Source: Streptomyces sp. RPA4-2 (GTDB lineage: Bacteria; Actinomycetota; Actinomycetes; Streptomycetales; Streptomycetaceae). Taken from it: a stretch of 64,000 bases of DNA. The position numbers were made by a program, and so were the translations under genes. The notes below the pieces were generated by a model. That model was not told the origin of the DNA, ran no database searches, and saw nothing but the letters and a program-made list of their open reading frames with translations. How positions within the stretch are numbered: the first letter of the stretch is position 1; the number at the start of each line of letters is the position of its first letter. Positions 17,392-26,450 of this stretch are shown piece by piece. Location: positions 3,410,001-3,474,000 of the forward strand of contig NZ_CP050975.2 of assembly GCF_012273515.2 (NCBI RefSeq). The letters run 5' to 3'.

Positions 17392-17424
17392 CCGTCGTGC
17401 CGACCGGATCGGTCGGCACGACGG
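17392..17424. terminator. Very strong 14-bp hairpin
   Basis: CCGTCGTGCCGACC (17392-17405) and GGTCGGCACGACGG (17411-17424) are perfect arms with loop GGATC. It is downstream of the minus-strand gene 17601-18332 and upstream of 16903-17205, so it likely ends the former. Confidence 0.85.
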
Positions 17425-17490
17425 CGGGCAGGCGACCGCGTCGCCTCAGGCACCGTTCCCCGCGCCCAGGAGGACAGGAGACCGGTCACC

Positions 17491-17610
17491 GGCGTTCATG
17501 TGGTCGACGTTCATGACTCAGGCGTTCACCGCACGGGCGATCACGTCGCGGGCGTTCACGTCGTGGGCGTTCACCTCACCGGCGATCACCTCACCGGCGA
17601 TCATGTCGCC
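17491..17610. repeat. 15-bp minisatellite, eight units
   Basis: Eight contiguous 15-bp units fit the pattern GGCGWTCAYSTSRYS with no gaps, for example GGCGTTCACCTCACC and GGCGATCACCTCACC. The last ten bases overlap the stop codon end of the minus-strand gene 17601-18332. The plus strand could read five-residue repeats (AFTSP, AITSP), but no ribosome binding site or signal supports translation. Confidence 0.88.
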
Positions 17611-18332
17611 GGCAGGCTCGGCAGCGCCGGCAGACCGGGCAGGTTCGGTGCTGGCAGGCCGCCACCGAGCACGACGGCGACGACGAAGTTGACGAGGCCC
17701 GTCACCACGGCGGTGGCCGCGGGGACCACCTGGGTGGCATCGCCGGACGTGACCGCCTTCACCAGCGCGTCGACCGCCTTCTGCAGCGCGACGAGCGCGT
17801 CGGCCGCGAGGTTCGCCGCGGCTCGCGAACCCTTGGCACGTGGCGCCTTGTCGTCCTGCTGCTCGGCCCTCCGCCCCTCGACGTCACCCCGCTCCTCGGC
17901 ACTGCCCTGCTCATCGGCGCTCTTCAGCGAGGGCACGGCGGGCAGAGCCGGCGTCGCAGGGAGGGCCGGCGTGCTGGGCAGCGCCGGCACGCTGGGCGTG
18001 GCGGGCACGGCCGGCAGCGTCGCGGTGGCCTTGGCGATCGCGTCCTTCACGGCCTGGCCGAGCTTCGTCGCGTCGGCGGCGGGGAGCTGTCCGCCGTCCG
18101 CCTTGAGGGCGGCGTTGAGCAGGTCGGTGACCGGGGCGAGGACGCCGCTGACGTTCGCGAGCGACTGAACCTGCGTCAGAACCGCGTCCGCGCCGGGGAC
18201 GGGTGCCGCCGCATGGGTGCGGCCACGTGCCGAGTCGCTGCCGGCCGCTGCCGCGGCCGGCCCGGCTATCCCGAGCAGAAGCGTGGCACAGAGTGCGGAG
18301 GACGCGATGCGCCGTGCGGGCAGAGCACGCAT
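17601..18332 (-). CDS. Secreted Ala/Pro-rich protein, unknown function
   Basis: 243 residues. The ATG at 18332 follows GAAGGGA. The signal peptide ends AGPAAAAAG. The body has a helical N-terminal part (AVLTQVQSLANVSGVLAPV), a Pro-Ala-Leu repeat (PALPSTPALPATPALPAVP, about residues 120-140), a charged stretch (DEQGSAEERGDVEGRRAEQQ) and a second helical part with a hydrophobic run (TGLVNFVVAVVLGGGLP). It ends LPALPSLPAT inside the minisatellite. No enzyme motif. Probably a surface or matrix protein. Confidence 0.75.
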   Translation of the reverse strand: MRALPARRIASSALCATLLLGIAGPAAAAAGSDSARGRTHAAAPVPGADAVLTQVQSLANVSGVLAPVTDLLNAALKADGGQLPAADATKLGQAVKDAIAKATATLPAVPATPSVPALPSTPALPATPALPAVPSLKSADEQGSAEERGDVEGRRAEQQDDKAPRAKGSRAAANLAADALVALQKAVDALVKAVTSGDATQVVPAATAVVTGLVNFVVAVVLGGGLPAPNLPGLPALPSLPAT

Positions 18333-18509
18333 GGATATTCCCTTCGGTGGTGCTTTCGAATCGTGTGCCCACCGTCCAAGCCGTCATTGCTGTGCGCAAC
18401 CGTACGAGCGCTCTCCGTAGTCACCCTTCGCCCCTACCACCCCCATCGCCGCTGGTGGGGAGCCACACCGGGGCCACACGCCCCCTTCCCCCGTTCGAGG
18501 CAACGCGAA

Positions 18510-18541
18510 CCGGCCGCCCTCCCGTTGGGGAGGACGGCCGG
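18510..18541. terminator. Terminator downstream of the ChpF-like gene
   Basis: ACCGGCCGCCCTCCC and GGGAGGACGGCCGG form an interrupted stem around GTTG at 18510-18541. It lies 20 bp after the chaplin stop on the minus strand. Confidence 0.65.
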
Positions 18542-18561
18542 CAGAAGGGTCCGCGGTGACG

Positions 18562-18801
18562 TCAGCCGTTGGCGCAGGCGTCGCCGAACGCGGGGTTCAG
18601 CAGGCCGATCACGTCGACGGTGTTCCCGCAGACCTCGACCGGGACGTGGACCGGAACCTCAAGAACGTTGCCCGACAGGACACCGGGGGAGTTGGCGGCC
18701 GCGCCGTTTGCGCCACTGTCGGCGGCGGCGATGCCGGCGGCGCCCGCCATGGCGGCGGCGGCAACGGAGGTCAGGGCCAGGCCCTTCGCGATACGCGACA
18801 T
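18562..18801 (-). CDS. chpF: Short chaplin, ChpF-like
   Basis: 79 residues: a signal peptide ending GIAAADSG, then one chaplin domain (SPGVLSGNVLEVPVHVPVEV, CGNTVDVIGLLNPAFGDAC, ANG end) with both Cys residues. Length and ending are typical of the single-domain chaplins that form the amyloid fibres of the hyphal surface. Position upstream of the exopolysaccharide operon suggests chpF (SCO2705 from memory). The ATG at 18801 is preceded by AAGGAGCACTTCTCC. The BldN-type promoter is at 18858-18885. Confidence 0.92.
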   Translation of the reverse strand: MSRIAKGLALTSVAAAAMAGAAGIAAADSGANGAAANSPGVLSGNVLEVPVHVPVEVCGNTVDVIGLLNPAFGDACANG

Positions 18802-18857
18802 GGAGAAGTGCTCCTTGAAATCGTCACAACAGCCGGGCGGAATGCCCAGCGCTGGAA

Positions 18858-18885
18858 TCAACGCGCGGCGCACGCACGGGTTGCG
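18858..18885 (-). promoter_or_regulatory. BldN-type promoter of the ChpF-like gene
   Basis: On the minus strand CGCAAC (18885-18880), 16 bases, then CGTTGA (18863-18858): 11 of 12 matches to CGTAAC-N16-CGTTGA. About 57 bp before the ATG at 18801. Confidence 0.78.
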
Positions 18886-19177
18886 CCTCCAAAGGAGTGA
18901 TCTCGCGAACCCCCGGTCGACCGCTCTGGGCCCCCGAGCAGTCACACCCGCCCCTGACCTCGATGAATACCTCCCTATTACGACACACTTGTCAGGTTTC
19001 GACAAATAAATACCTATAGCAGCTAGAGTCGGTCACCTCCCGAGGCTGCTTGGAACCAGATGCCGGAAGGCGTCGAAAGTCGAAAACCGACGGGGGAGTC
19101 AGCGCGCACCCAAGTGATCTGCGGATCTCCGTTCCTCCGCCGGTCCAGAACCTTTTCCCGAAAGGGCAACGCCGGTC

Positions 19178-19576
19178 ATGCGTCATTCCCCGGGCCCTCT
19201 GCCGCGCCGTGCGATGGTGGGCCGCTCCGCCCTCGTCGCCCTCCGGACAGCGGGCGGCGGCCCCGCGAACGTCGACGGCGACCGCGGCAGCACCGGAGAC
19301 CCGCTGGGTCCGTGGGCCGACGACGGCGAGCCGACCGCGCCGAGCGCCGCCGCCGACCCCCCGGACGACGTACTCGGCTCGTCGATCACCGAGCGGGGGA
19401 ACGCACCGGCCGAACGCGCGCCCAGGTGCTCGAACACACCCGGATACGACGCCGATGTCCTCGCCCTGGACACGGAATTCCGTTTCGGGGGTGACCAGTT
19501 GACCGTCCGACTCGTTTCGCAGCGGGACGCGGCCTGGGTCGGAGCGCTGTTCGCCGCCGTCGACGCGCAGCGGTGA
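19178..19576 (+). CDS. Possible small protein, unknown, or decayed gene
   Basis: 132 codons with consistently GC-rich third positions and an AAAGGG 11 bases before the ATG, so translation is plausible. The product has no recognisable domain. It is Arg/Ala/Gly/Asp rich, with DADVLALDTEFRFGGDQLTV near the end looking more like folded protein. It lies 41 bp before the first glycosyltransferase and could be the first gene of that operon. Other frames here are also open, so this could be chance. The 18886-19177 stretch holds only an AT-rich patch (about 18998-19025) that could be a promoter. Confidence 0.35.
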   Translation: MRHSPGPLPRRAMVGRSALVALRTAGGGPANVDGDRGSTGDPLGPWADDGEPTAPSAAADPPDDVLGSSITERGNAPAERAPRCSNTPGYDADVLALDTEFRFGGDQLTVRLVSQRDAAWVGALFAAVDAQR

Positions 19577-19617
19577 CGCGTGCGTCAGAGCGCCGCCCGT
19601 CACTAAGGAACCCGCGC

Positions 19618-20811
19618 ATGTCATTGCCATCGAGCGACCCTCCGCCGCGGGTCCTGCACCTCAGCCAGCCGGTCGACGGCGGAGTGGCCCGTGTGCTCAC
19701 CGACCTGGTGAAGGCGCAGCTCGCCGCCGGACTCCACGTCACCGCGGCCTGCCCGCAGGACAGCGGCCTCGCGCACACGCTCCGGGCGCTCGGTTGCGAC
19801 GTGGCGCACTGGCAGGCGACGCGCGCGCCGGGTCCCCGGCTGGTCCGGGAGGTACGACGGCTCGCTCATGTGGTCGCCGAGGCGCGGCCCGACGTGGTGC
19901 ACGCGCACAGCGCCAAGGCCGGACTCGCCGCCCGGCTCGTCCTGCGTGGTCGGGTGCCGACCGTGTTCCAGCCGCACGCCTGGTCCTTCGAGGCGGTCGA
20001 CGGCCTCGCGGCGGGCCTCGCGCTGAAGTGGGAGCGGTGGGGAGCGCGATGGGCGTCCCGGGTGGTGTGTGTGAGTGAGGCGGAGCGCGTCACCGGAGTG
20101 CGCGCCGGGGTCAGGGCGACGTGGAGTGTGATCCCCAACGGGGTCGACACCGAGCGCTTCCACCCCGCCGACGCGAGGACCGTGCGGACCGGGATCCCAC
20201 TGCTCGACCGGCTCGATCCGGCGGCTCCCCTGGTCGTCTGCGTCGGACGGCTGTGCCGGCAGAAGGGCCAGGACGTCCTGCTGGAGGCCTGGGACACCGT
20301 ACGGCGGCGGATGCCCGGAGCCCGGCTCGTGCTCGTCGGGGACGGTCCGGAGGCCGCGCGCCTGCGGGCCGGGGCGTCCGGCGACGTGCTGTTCGCCGGG
20401 GCCGCGGACGATGCCGTGCCCTGGTACCAGGCCGCCGATCTGGTCGTGCTGCCGTCCCGTTGGGAGGGCATGGCGCTGGCGCCGCTGGAGGCCATGGCCT
20501 GCGGGCGTCCGGTCGTGCTGACGGACGTGGACGGCGCCCGCGAGAGCCTCCCGCCGGGCCTCGACACCCGCTGTCTGGTGCCCTCCCAGGCGCCGGGCCC
20601 GCTGGCCCGCGCGATCTGCGACCTGCTGGCCGATCCGCCGCTGCGCGAGTCGCTGGGCCGGCAGGGGCGACGCCACGTACTGACCACGCACGACGTGCGG
20701 CGCGTGGCCGACGCGGTCGCGGGGGTCTACCGCGAGTTGCTCACCGCGGGGCCCGGCGGGCGCGCCGTGTGCGGGAAACACTCCGAGTGCAGGGAGCCCA
20801 TCCACACGTGA
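19618..20811 (+). CDS. Glycosyltransferase family 4
   Basis: 397 residues with the GT-B fold. The N-terminal acceptor domain has PVDGGVARVLTDLVKAQLAA and VVHAHSAKAG. The C-terminal donor domain has VCVGRLCRQKGQD, VGDGPEAARL and the EX7E-type segment SRWEGMALAPLEAMACG. It transfers a sugar from a nucleotide donor to a lipid- or polysaccharide-linked acceptor at the cytoplasmic face. Start ATG at 19618 with AAGGA upstream. Its stop overlaps the GTG of the next gene (GTGA), the first of several such junctions in this operon. Donor and acceptor cannot be predicted. Confidence 0.9.
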   Translation: MSLPSSDPPPRVLHLSQPVDGGVARVLTDLVKAQLAAGLHVTAACPQDSGLAHTLRALGCDVAHWQATRAPGPRLVREVRRLAHVVAEARPDVVHAHSAKAGLAARLVLRGRVPTVFQPHAWSFEAVDGLAAGLALKWERWGARWASRVVCVSEAERVTGVRAGVRATWSVIPNGVDTERFHPADARTVRTGIPLLDRLDPAAPLVVCVGRLCRQKGQDVLLEAWDTVRRRMPGARLVLVGDGPEAARLRAGASGDVLFAGAADDAVPWYQAADLVVLPSRWEGMALAPLEAMACGRPVVLTDVDGARESLPPGLDTRCLVPSQAPGPLARAICDLLADPPLRESLGRQGRRHVLTTHDVRRVADAVAGVYRELLTAGPGGRAVCGKHSECREPIHT

Positions 20812-22297
20812 CTGCGGAAAGCACCGTTCCCTCCCCCGGCGGACAGCCCCGGGAGTACGGATTCTCGCCCGTCTCGGTCATCCCTTCGCGCGGGGCCGCC
20901 GACGGCTTCAGGTTCCCCGCCGGGCGACGGCTGTCCGCCCCGCGCGCCCCGTGGCTGCCCCTGCTCGTCGCGGACGGCGGTGCGGCGGTGCTGACGGGAC
21001 TGTCCCTCGCCCAGGTCCAGCGGCACCCACCGCTCCTCGTCGCGCTGCTGCTCGGCGTGCTCGCGCTGAACACTCACGGGACGCTGTACCGTCCCGGGCG
21101 GATTCCCACGGTGCTCGACGACCTGCCCGCCGTGTGCGCGCGCGTCGTGGTGACGTGGTGCACGCTCGCGGCCCTGCTGGCGGCGCTCTCCCCGGCCGCG
21201 GCGCTGCCCGCCCGGACCCTGGCCGTGGGCTGCGCACTGCAGTCGGCGGTGAGCTGCGCGGCCCGCGGCGTCCTGCACCGGCGACGCCGCCGGGCCCTGG
21301 TCCTGCGCCCCGACGCCACCCTCGTGATCGGCCCCGCGGGAACCGCCCAGCGGGTGGCCGCGGCCTTCCTGCGTCACCCGCGGTGCGGCCTGCGTCCGGT
21401 GGGCGTCGTCGCCGCTCAGACGGCCGGCGCCGAGGGGCTGCCGGTCCTCACCACCGGTGAGGAGGTGCAGCGGGCCCTCGTCCAGAACAGCGTGCGTGCG
21501 GTGCTCGCGGTGGAACCGCGCAGCGAACACGGTCCGTTGCTGCGGGCGTTGAGCGAGGCGGGCTGTGTGCTGTGGCACGTCGACGCGGACTCGCCGTCGC
21601 AGGACACCTCGTACGGAGTGCCGCGGGGCAGAGCCTACGGAGGCGCGAACGGGAGGGCGGGCGGGAGCGGGCGGCTCGCCGGGTTCTCCTGCTTAAGCGG
21701 ATCAACGTCTCCAGGCCGCGCGGGAACCTCGGCAAACGGCTTCTCGACGTCGCCGTCTCCGGGGCGCTGCTGCTCGTGATCAGCCCACTGCTGCTGGTGT
21801 GCGCGGTCGCGCTGCGGCTGAGCGACGGACCCGGCGTGGTCTTCCGCCAGGAACGCATCGGCAAGGACGGGCGGCCCTTCACCCTGCTGAAGTTCCGTAC
21901 CCACCGCCCGGTCGACGCGCACGAGGCCGCGACCCGCTGGAGTGTCGCGGGCGAGCGGGAGATGAGCCGTTTCTGCCACTTCATGCGGCGCACCTCGCTC
22001 GACGAACTGCTACAGCTGTGGAACGTCCTGCGGGGCGACATGAGCCTGGTCGGCCCCCGCCCCGAACGGCCCTACTTCGTGGCCAAGTTCAGCCAGACCT
22101 ATCCGGGTTACGCGGCTCGCCACCGCATGCAGACCGGCATCACCGGCCTCGCCCAGATCCACGGGCTGCGCGGCGACACCTCGATCGAGGACCGCTGCCG
22201 GTTCGACAACGCGTACATCGACGACTGGTCGCTGTGGCAGGACGTCTGCATCCTGCTGCGCACGGCAGCCTCGCTGGTCCGCCCGACGGGGAGCTGA
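20808..22297 (+). pseudogene. Polyprenyl glycosylphosphotransferase (priming enzyme), frameshifted
   Basis: The GTG at 20808 starts a protein with four N-terminal membrane segments (about 20930-21260) and a nucleotide-binding-like middle (LVIGPAGTAQRVAAAFL), as in WcaJ/CpsE-type enzymes. At 21691-21699 (GCTTAAGCG) the frame breaks. The catalytic sugar transferase domain continues one frame over: KRLLDVAVSGALLLVISPLL, RQERIGKDGRPFTLLKFRT, MSLVGPRPERPYFV, ITGLAQIHGLRGDTS. It would attach the first sugar-phosphate to undecaprenyl phosphate and so start repeat-unit synthesis. One missing base explains the break. If real, the polymer could not be primed by this enzyme. If a read error, the gene is intact. 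Confidence 0.85.
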
Positions 22298-22427
22298 GCC
22301 GATGAGTCGAGCCCTGCCCCACTCGCCGTAAGCCGTCCCCCACCCGCCGCCGACCCCCTGCTCGCCACCGGCCACCGCCCGCTCGCCACTGGGCACCCTG
22401 CTGTCCGGGGCCCGCCACGCGCTGCCG

Positions 22428-23846
22428 GTGCTGCCCGTCATGGCGGTGATCGCGCTGCTCGGGCTGCCGATCGCGCCGAGCGGAGAGGGCGGCGCGAGCA
22501 TCGCGGACGCCATGTCCGGTCTGGTCGTGCTCTGCTGCGCGGTACGGCTCGTACGGGAGCGTCGGCGCCCCCTGTCACCGGGCGCGGTGGTGATCCTCGC
22601 GCTGCCCGTGGTCGGCATCGCGGTCGCGGCGGCCGGGGCGGCGAGCCCCGGGGCCGGGGTCACCGGTCTCACCCGCTATCTGCAGATCTTCGTCCTGGTG
22701 CCCGCGGCCGTGCTGCTGCTGGTCCGGGACCGCCGCGACTTCCGGCTGCTCGCCTGGTCGTTCGTCGCCCTGGCCCTCTGGCAAGGGGCGGTCGGGGTGC
22801 ACCAGTACGTCACCGGGACCGGTGCCTCCTACCAGGGCGAGGACGTCCGGGCCGTCGGCACCTTCGGGCCGACGGACGTGATGGGCATGGCGACGGTGGT
22901 CGCTTTCGGGCTGGTGTGCGCGCTCGCGCTCGCGCTCGGTTCGGGCCCGGTACGGCAGCGGACCTCCGCCGTGGTGTGCGCGCTGGCGCTGCTGCCGCCG
23001 CTCGCGCTGTCGTTCAGCCGGGGCGCGTGGATCGCCACGGCTCTGGCGTGCGGTGCCCAGCTGACGTTGGCGGGGCTGCGGCGCGCGGTGAAGGTCGGCG
23101 CCGTCGTCGCGGCCGTGTCCGTGATCCTGGTGGGCGGACTCGGCGTCGGTACGGCGATGCTGCAGGAGCGCGTCGACAGCATCACGCAGGTCACCGATGC
23201 CCCGGACCAGTCGGTGGTGGACCGGTACACCATGTGGGCGGCGGCCGTCGACATGTGGCGGGACCACCCGCTCACCGGCGTCGGGCTGAAGGGTTTCCCC
23301 GACCACCGCGACGGCCATGCCTCGCTCGCCCTCTCCTCGGGCAGCGACATCGGGGGCGCCGGAACGGCGTACAGCAAGCAGCCGCTGCTCTCCCCGCACA
23401 ACATGTATCTGCTCGTGCTGAGCGAGCAGGGCCTGATCGGGCTGCTCACCCTCGCCGGCAGCTGGCTGGCGCTCCTGATGTGCGCGCTGCGCGGCCTGGT
23501 CCGGGTGCGCCGGACGTCGTCGGGCACCGTGGCGGGGCGCGGCCGCCCGGCCCCGTCGGGGCTCGACTGCGCGCTGGTCGCGTGCGGGCTGCTCGGCTGG
23601 CAGTTGGTGGACTTCGTGTACGCGGACATCGGCGGGCCCTCGACCGTGCTGACGGGTGTCTGCTTCGGCCTGGTGGCCTGGTGGGCACTGGTGGACCCGG
23701 CGTCCCCGGTGTCCCTGGCCTCCGAAGCCGCGGGGTACCCGGCGCTCCCGGCACCCCCGGCACCGCTGGCCTCCCGAGCCGCGGCGTCGCCCGTGTCCAC
23801 GCCCTCGCCGGCGGCCCCCTCTCCGGAGGAGGCCTCGACGCGATGA
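22428..23846 (+). CDS. O-antigen ligase / Wzy-like polymerase
   Basis: 472 residues from GTG 22428, with about ten hydrophobic segments. The large external loop contains VDRYTMWAAAVDMWRDHPLTGVGLKGFPDH and LLSPHNMYLLVLSEQGLIG, the Wzy_C / O-antigen ligase signature (PHNxYL). Such proteins polymerise or transfer lipid-linked sugar chains outside the membrane. A Pro/Ala-rich tail ends the protein. The start is doubtful. ATG 22302, with GGGGAG 9 bp before it, looks like the native start, but a TAA at codon 10 (22329) interrupts it. The frame then stays open through LGTLLSGARHALPVLPVM. Either the TAA is an error or translation restarts downstream. Confidence 0.83.
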   Translation: MLPVMAVIALLGLPIAPSGEGGASIADAMSGLVVLCCAVRLVRERRRPLSPGAVVILALPVVGIAVAAAGAASPGAGVTGLTRYLQIFVLVPAAVLLLVRDRRDFRLLAWSFVALALWQGAVGVHQYVTGTGASYQGEDVRAVGTFGPTDVMGMATVVAFGLVCALALALGSGPVRQRTSAVVCALALLPPLALSFSRGAWIATALACGAQLTLAGLRRAVKVGAVVAAVSVILVGGLGVGTAMLQERVDSITQVTDAPDQSVVDRYTMWAAAVDMWRDHPLTGVGLKGFPDHRDGHASLALSSGSDIGGAGTAYSKQPLLSPHNMYLLVLSEQGLIGLLTLAGSWLALLMCALRGLVRVRRTSSGTVAGRGRPAPSGLDCALVACGLLGWQLVDFVYADIGGPSTVLTGVCFGLVAWWALVDPASPVSLASEAAGYPALPAPPAPLASRAAASPVSTPSPAAPSPEEASTR

Positions 23847-25660
23847 CGGTGCAGCCTCCCCGGACGGCGGCCGACGGCGGCGGCGCCGGAACCGACGGCA
23901 CGTTCGCCCTGCCGGGCGCCCGCGACGACGCCCCCACCTACGACCCACCCGGATCACTCGCCCCTCCCTCCCCTCTCCCACCCTCCTTCCCGCCCGCCCC
24001 GCCCGTCTCCGCCACCCCCTCCGCCCCCTCCTGTCCCTCCACTTCCTTCACCCCCTCCGCTCCGTCCGCCCCCACGGCTTCCTCCACCCCCACCACCCCA
24101 CCGGAGAGCCCCTCCAACCGGTTCCTCGCCAAGGCCGCCCTCGTCACGATCACGCTGTCGATCGCCGGAGCCCTGCTGGGCCTCGGCCGCGACCAGGCCC
24201 TCGCGCACCTGTTCGGAGCGGACTCCGCGACGGACGCCTTCCTGGTCGCCTGGACCCTGCCGGAGTTCGCGGCGACACTGCTGATCGAGGACGGCCTGGC
24301 CTTCGTGCTCGTACCGGCGTTCAGCATGGCGGTGGCGCGGCGTGCCCAGGGCGCCGTCGGCGACCCGGTCCGCGCGCTGGTCGCCGCGACCCTGCCCCGT
24401 CTGACGCTCGCCGTCACGGCCGTCGCCGCGCTGCTGATCGCCGGGGCGCCCTACCTCGTCGAGGCTCTCGCGCCGGGCCTGCCGGACCCGCGGCTCGCCG
24501 TGGACTGCACCCGGTTGACGGCCACCTGCGTGTTCACCTTCGGTCTCGCCGGATACTGCAGCGCCGCACTGCGGGCGCACCGCCGGTTCGTCGCGCCCGC
24601 GGTCATCTACGTCGCGTACAACACCGGCATCATCACGGCCATGTTCGTACTCGGCGGCCGCTGGGGGGTGCGCTCGGCGGCCCTCGGGGTCGCGGTGGGC
24701 GGCGCCCTGATGGTGGTCGCGCAGGCGCCCTCGCTCTGGCGGCAGCTCAGGCGGCACGAGGTGACCGTGGACGGGGCGGCCGTCGCGCAGGCGCGTCCGA
24801 TGGACCTGACGCTGATCAGCACGGTCCTGCTCTTCGCCCTGTGCCGGCAGTCCCAGGTCCTGGTCGAACGGTTCCTGGCCTCGTCCCTGCCCGCCGGTGC
24901 CATCTCGCACCTGAACTACGCGCAGAAGGTCGCGCAGATGCCGATGGTGCTCTCGCTGATGCTGTGCACCGTCACCTTCCCGGTGGTGGCGCAGGCGATG
25001 GCCGAGGGCGACACCGAGCGGGCCCGCGTCCGGGTCGAGCGCGACCTGGCGCTGGTCTCCTGCACCGTGCTCCTCGGCACCGCCGCGGTCGTCGCGTGCG
25101 CACCCCAGATCATCCAACTGCTGTTCCAGCGAGGCGCGTTCACCGCGCAGGACACCGCGGCCACCGCCGCCGTGATGCGGGTCTACGCGGTCGGACTGCT
25201 CGGCCACACGCTGGTGGGCGCGCTCGTGCGCTCGTACTTCTCGTCCGGGCGGCCCACCTGGTACCCGCTGTTCGCGATGACCGCCGGGATCGTCGCGACC
25301 TCGTGGATCGGGGCGCTGGCCGTCGGCAGCTGGGGGGTGTGCGGGATCGCCGCGGCGAACGCGGGCGGCATCACCCTCAGCGCCCTGCTCCTGCTGTGCG
25401 GCATGGGCCCGCGCAGCGTGCCGATCCGCACCCGTCGGGTGGTCGCCGAACTGGGCAAACCGATGCGCGCGGCGCTCGTCGCGGGCGCGGTGGGGGCGTT
25501 CTGCGCGAGCCGCGCGCACTCTCCCCTGGTGGGTCTCCTCCTCGGCGGCACCGTCGTGACCGTCGTCTTCGCCGTGCTGGCCTGGGCCCTGGGGGTCCAA
25601 GCCCTCACACCCGTCCTCCGTTCCCTCAAACGAAGGCTGCCGCATGTCCGTTTCCGCTGA
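23843..25660 (+). CDS. MurJ/MviN-like lipid flippase
   Basis: 605 residues. Residues 1-90 are a Pro/Ser/Thr-rich cytoplasmic tail. The rest has about 13-14 membrane segments of the MOP flippase family (GLGRDQALAHLFGADSATDA, FRALG-like GYCSAALRAHRRF, FLASSLPAGAISHLNYAQKV, LIIQLLFQRGAFTAQDT). It should flip the lipid-linked repeat unit to the outside. Its place between polymerase and export genes suggests it acts for the exopolysaccharide, as a MurJ paralogue and not the essential peptidoglycan flippase. The ATG overlaps the previous stop (ATGA). Confidence 0.9.
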   Translation: MTVQPPRTAADGGGAGTDGTFALPGARDDAPTYDPPGSLAPPSPLPPSFPPAPPVSATPSAPSCPSTSFTPSAPSAPTASSTPTTPPESPSNRFLAKAALVTITLSIAGALLGLGRDQALAHLFGADSATDAFLVAWTLPEFAATLLIEDGLAFVLVPAFSMAVARRAQGAVGDPVRALVAATLPRLTLAVTAVAALLIAGAPYLVEALAPGLPDPRLAVDCTRLTATCVFTFGLAGYCSAALRAHRRFVAPAVIYVAYNTGIITAMFVLGGRWGVRSAALGVAVGGALMVVAQAPSLWRQLRRHEVTVDGAAVAQARPMDLTLISTVLLFALCRQSQVLVERFLASSLPAGAISHLNYAQKVAQMPMVLSLMLCTVTFPVVAQAMAEGDTERARVRVERDLALVSCTVLLGTAAVVACAPQIIQLLFQRGAFTAQDTAATAAVMRVYAVGLLGHTLVGALVRSYFSSGRPTWYPLFAMTAGIVATSWIGALAVGSWGVCGIAAANAGGITLSALLLLCGMGPRSVPIRTRRVVAELGKPMRAALVAGAVGAFCASRAHSPLVGLLLGGTVVTVVFAVLAWALGVQALTPVLRSLKRRLPHVRFR

Positions 25661-26450
25661 CCGCTTCAGACGTGTCGACGCACGCGCCGCCACCGACCTC
25701 CGTCGCCGCACCTGCTTCCACACCGCCGTGCGGGCCGCCGACACGGTCCCCTGGGTCGCGATGTACCACTCCGTGGGCGACTGCTCCGACGACCCGTACC
25801 GCATCACGGTCTCGCCGGACCGTCTCGACCACCAGCTGGGGTGGCTGCGGCGCCGCGGGCTGCGTGGTGTGAGCATGGCCGAACTGCTCGCCGCACGCGC
25901 CCGGGGAAAGGGCCGCGGCCTGGTCGGTCTCACCTTCGACGACGGATACGCCGACTTCGTCGAGACCGCCCTGCCCCTCCTCCACCAGCACGACTGCGGT
26001 GCCACCCTCTTCGTCCTGCCGGGTCGGCTGGACGGCGACAACGCCTGGGACCCGCTCGGCCCCCGCAAGCCGCTGCTAGGTGCCCGCGGCATCCGGCTGG
26101 CCGCCGCCGAGGGCATCGAGATCGGCTCGCACGGCCTCACCCACATCGACCTGACACAGGTCGACGACGCCCTGCTGCACTCCGAGGTCGCCGGGAGCAG
26201 AGCGGTGCTCTCGGACCTGACGGGTGCTCTCGTCGACGGCTTCTGCTATCCCTACGGAACCATCGACGCGCGGGTCGTGGACGCCGTGCGCGACGCCGGC
26301 TACCGCTACGGCTGCGGAATCGACCCCGGCCCGCTGACCGGCCCGCACGCCCTGCCGCGCGTCCACATCGGGCAGAACGACACCGCCGTACGCCTGCTGC
26401 TGAAACTCAAGCTGCACCGGCTGCGGCGGCGCCCGGTCGAGGGGGCCTGA
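25644..26450 (+). CDS. Polysaccharide deacetylase (CE4 / NodB)
   Basis: 268 residues. NodB motifs in order: GLTFDDGYADF (metal Asp pair), IGSHGLTHIDLTQ (metal His pair, HxxxH), FCYPYGTIDARV. No signal peptide or membrane anchor is seen; the N-terminus is basic (DRFRRVDARAATDLRRRT). It would remove N- or O-acetyl groups from a sugar intermediate or polymer. Overlaps the flippase gene by 17 bp and the next gene by one base, so it is part of the coupled operon. Confidence 0.92.
   Translation: MSVSADRFRRVDARAATDLRRRTCFHTAVRAADTVPWVAMYHSVGDCSDDPYRITVSPDRLDHQLGWLRRRGLRGVSMAELLAARARGKGRGLVGLTFDDGYADFVETALPLLHQHDCGATLFVLPGRLDGDNAWDPLGPRKPLLGARGIRLAAAEGIEIGSHGLTHIDLTQVDDALLHSEVAGSRAVLSDLTGALVDGFCYPYGTIDARVVDAVRDAGYRYGCGIDPGPLTGPHALPRVHIGQNDTAVRLLLKLKLHRLRRRPVEGA

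Noticed and set aside
17491..17610. CRISPR-like array
   Set aside because: The 15-bp units are contiguous with no spacers, and no cas gene is present.
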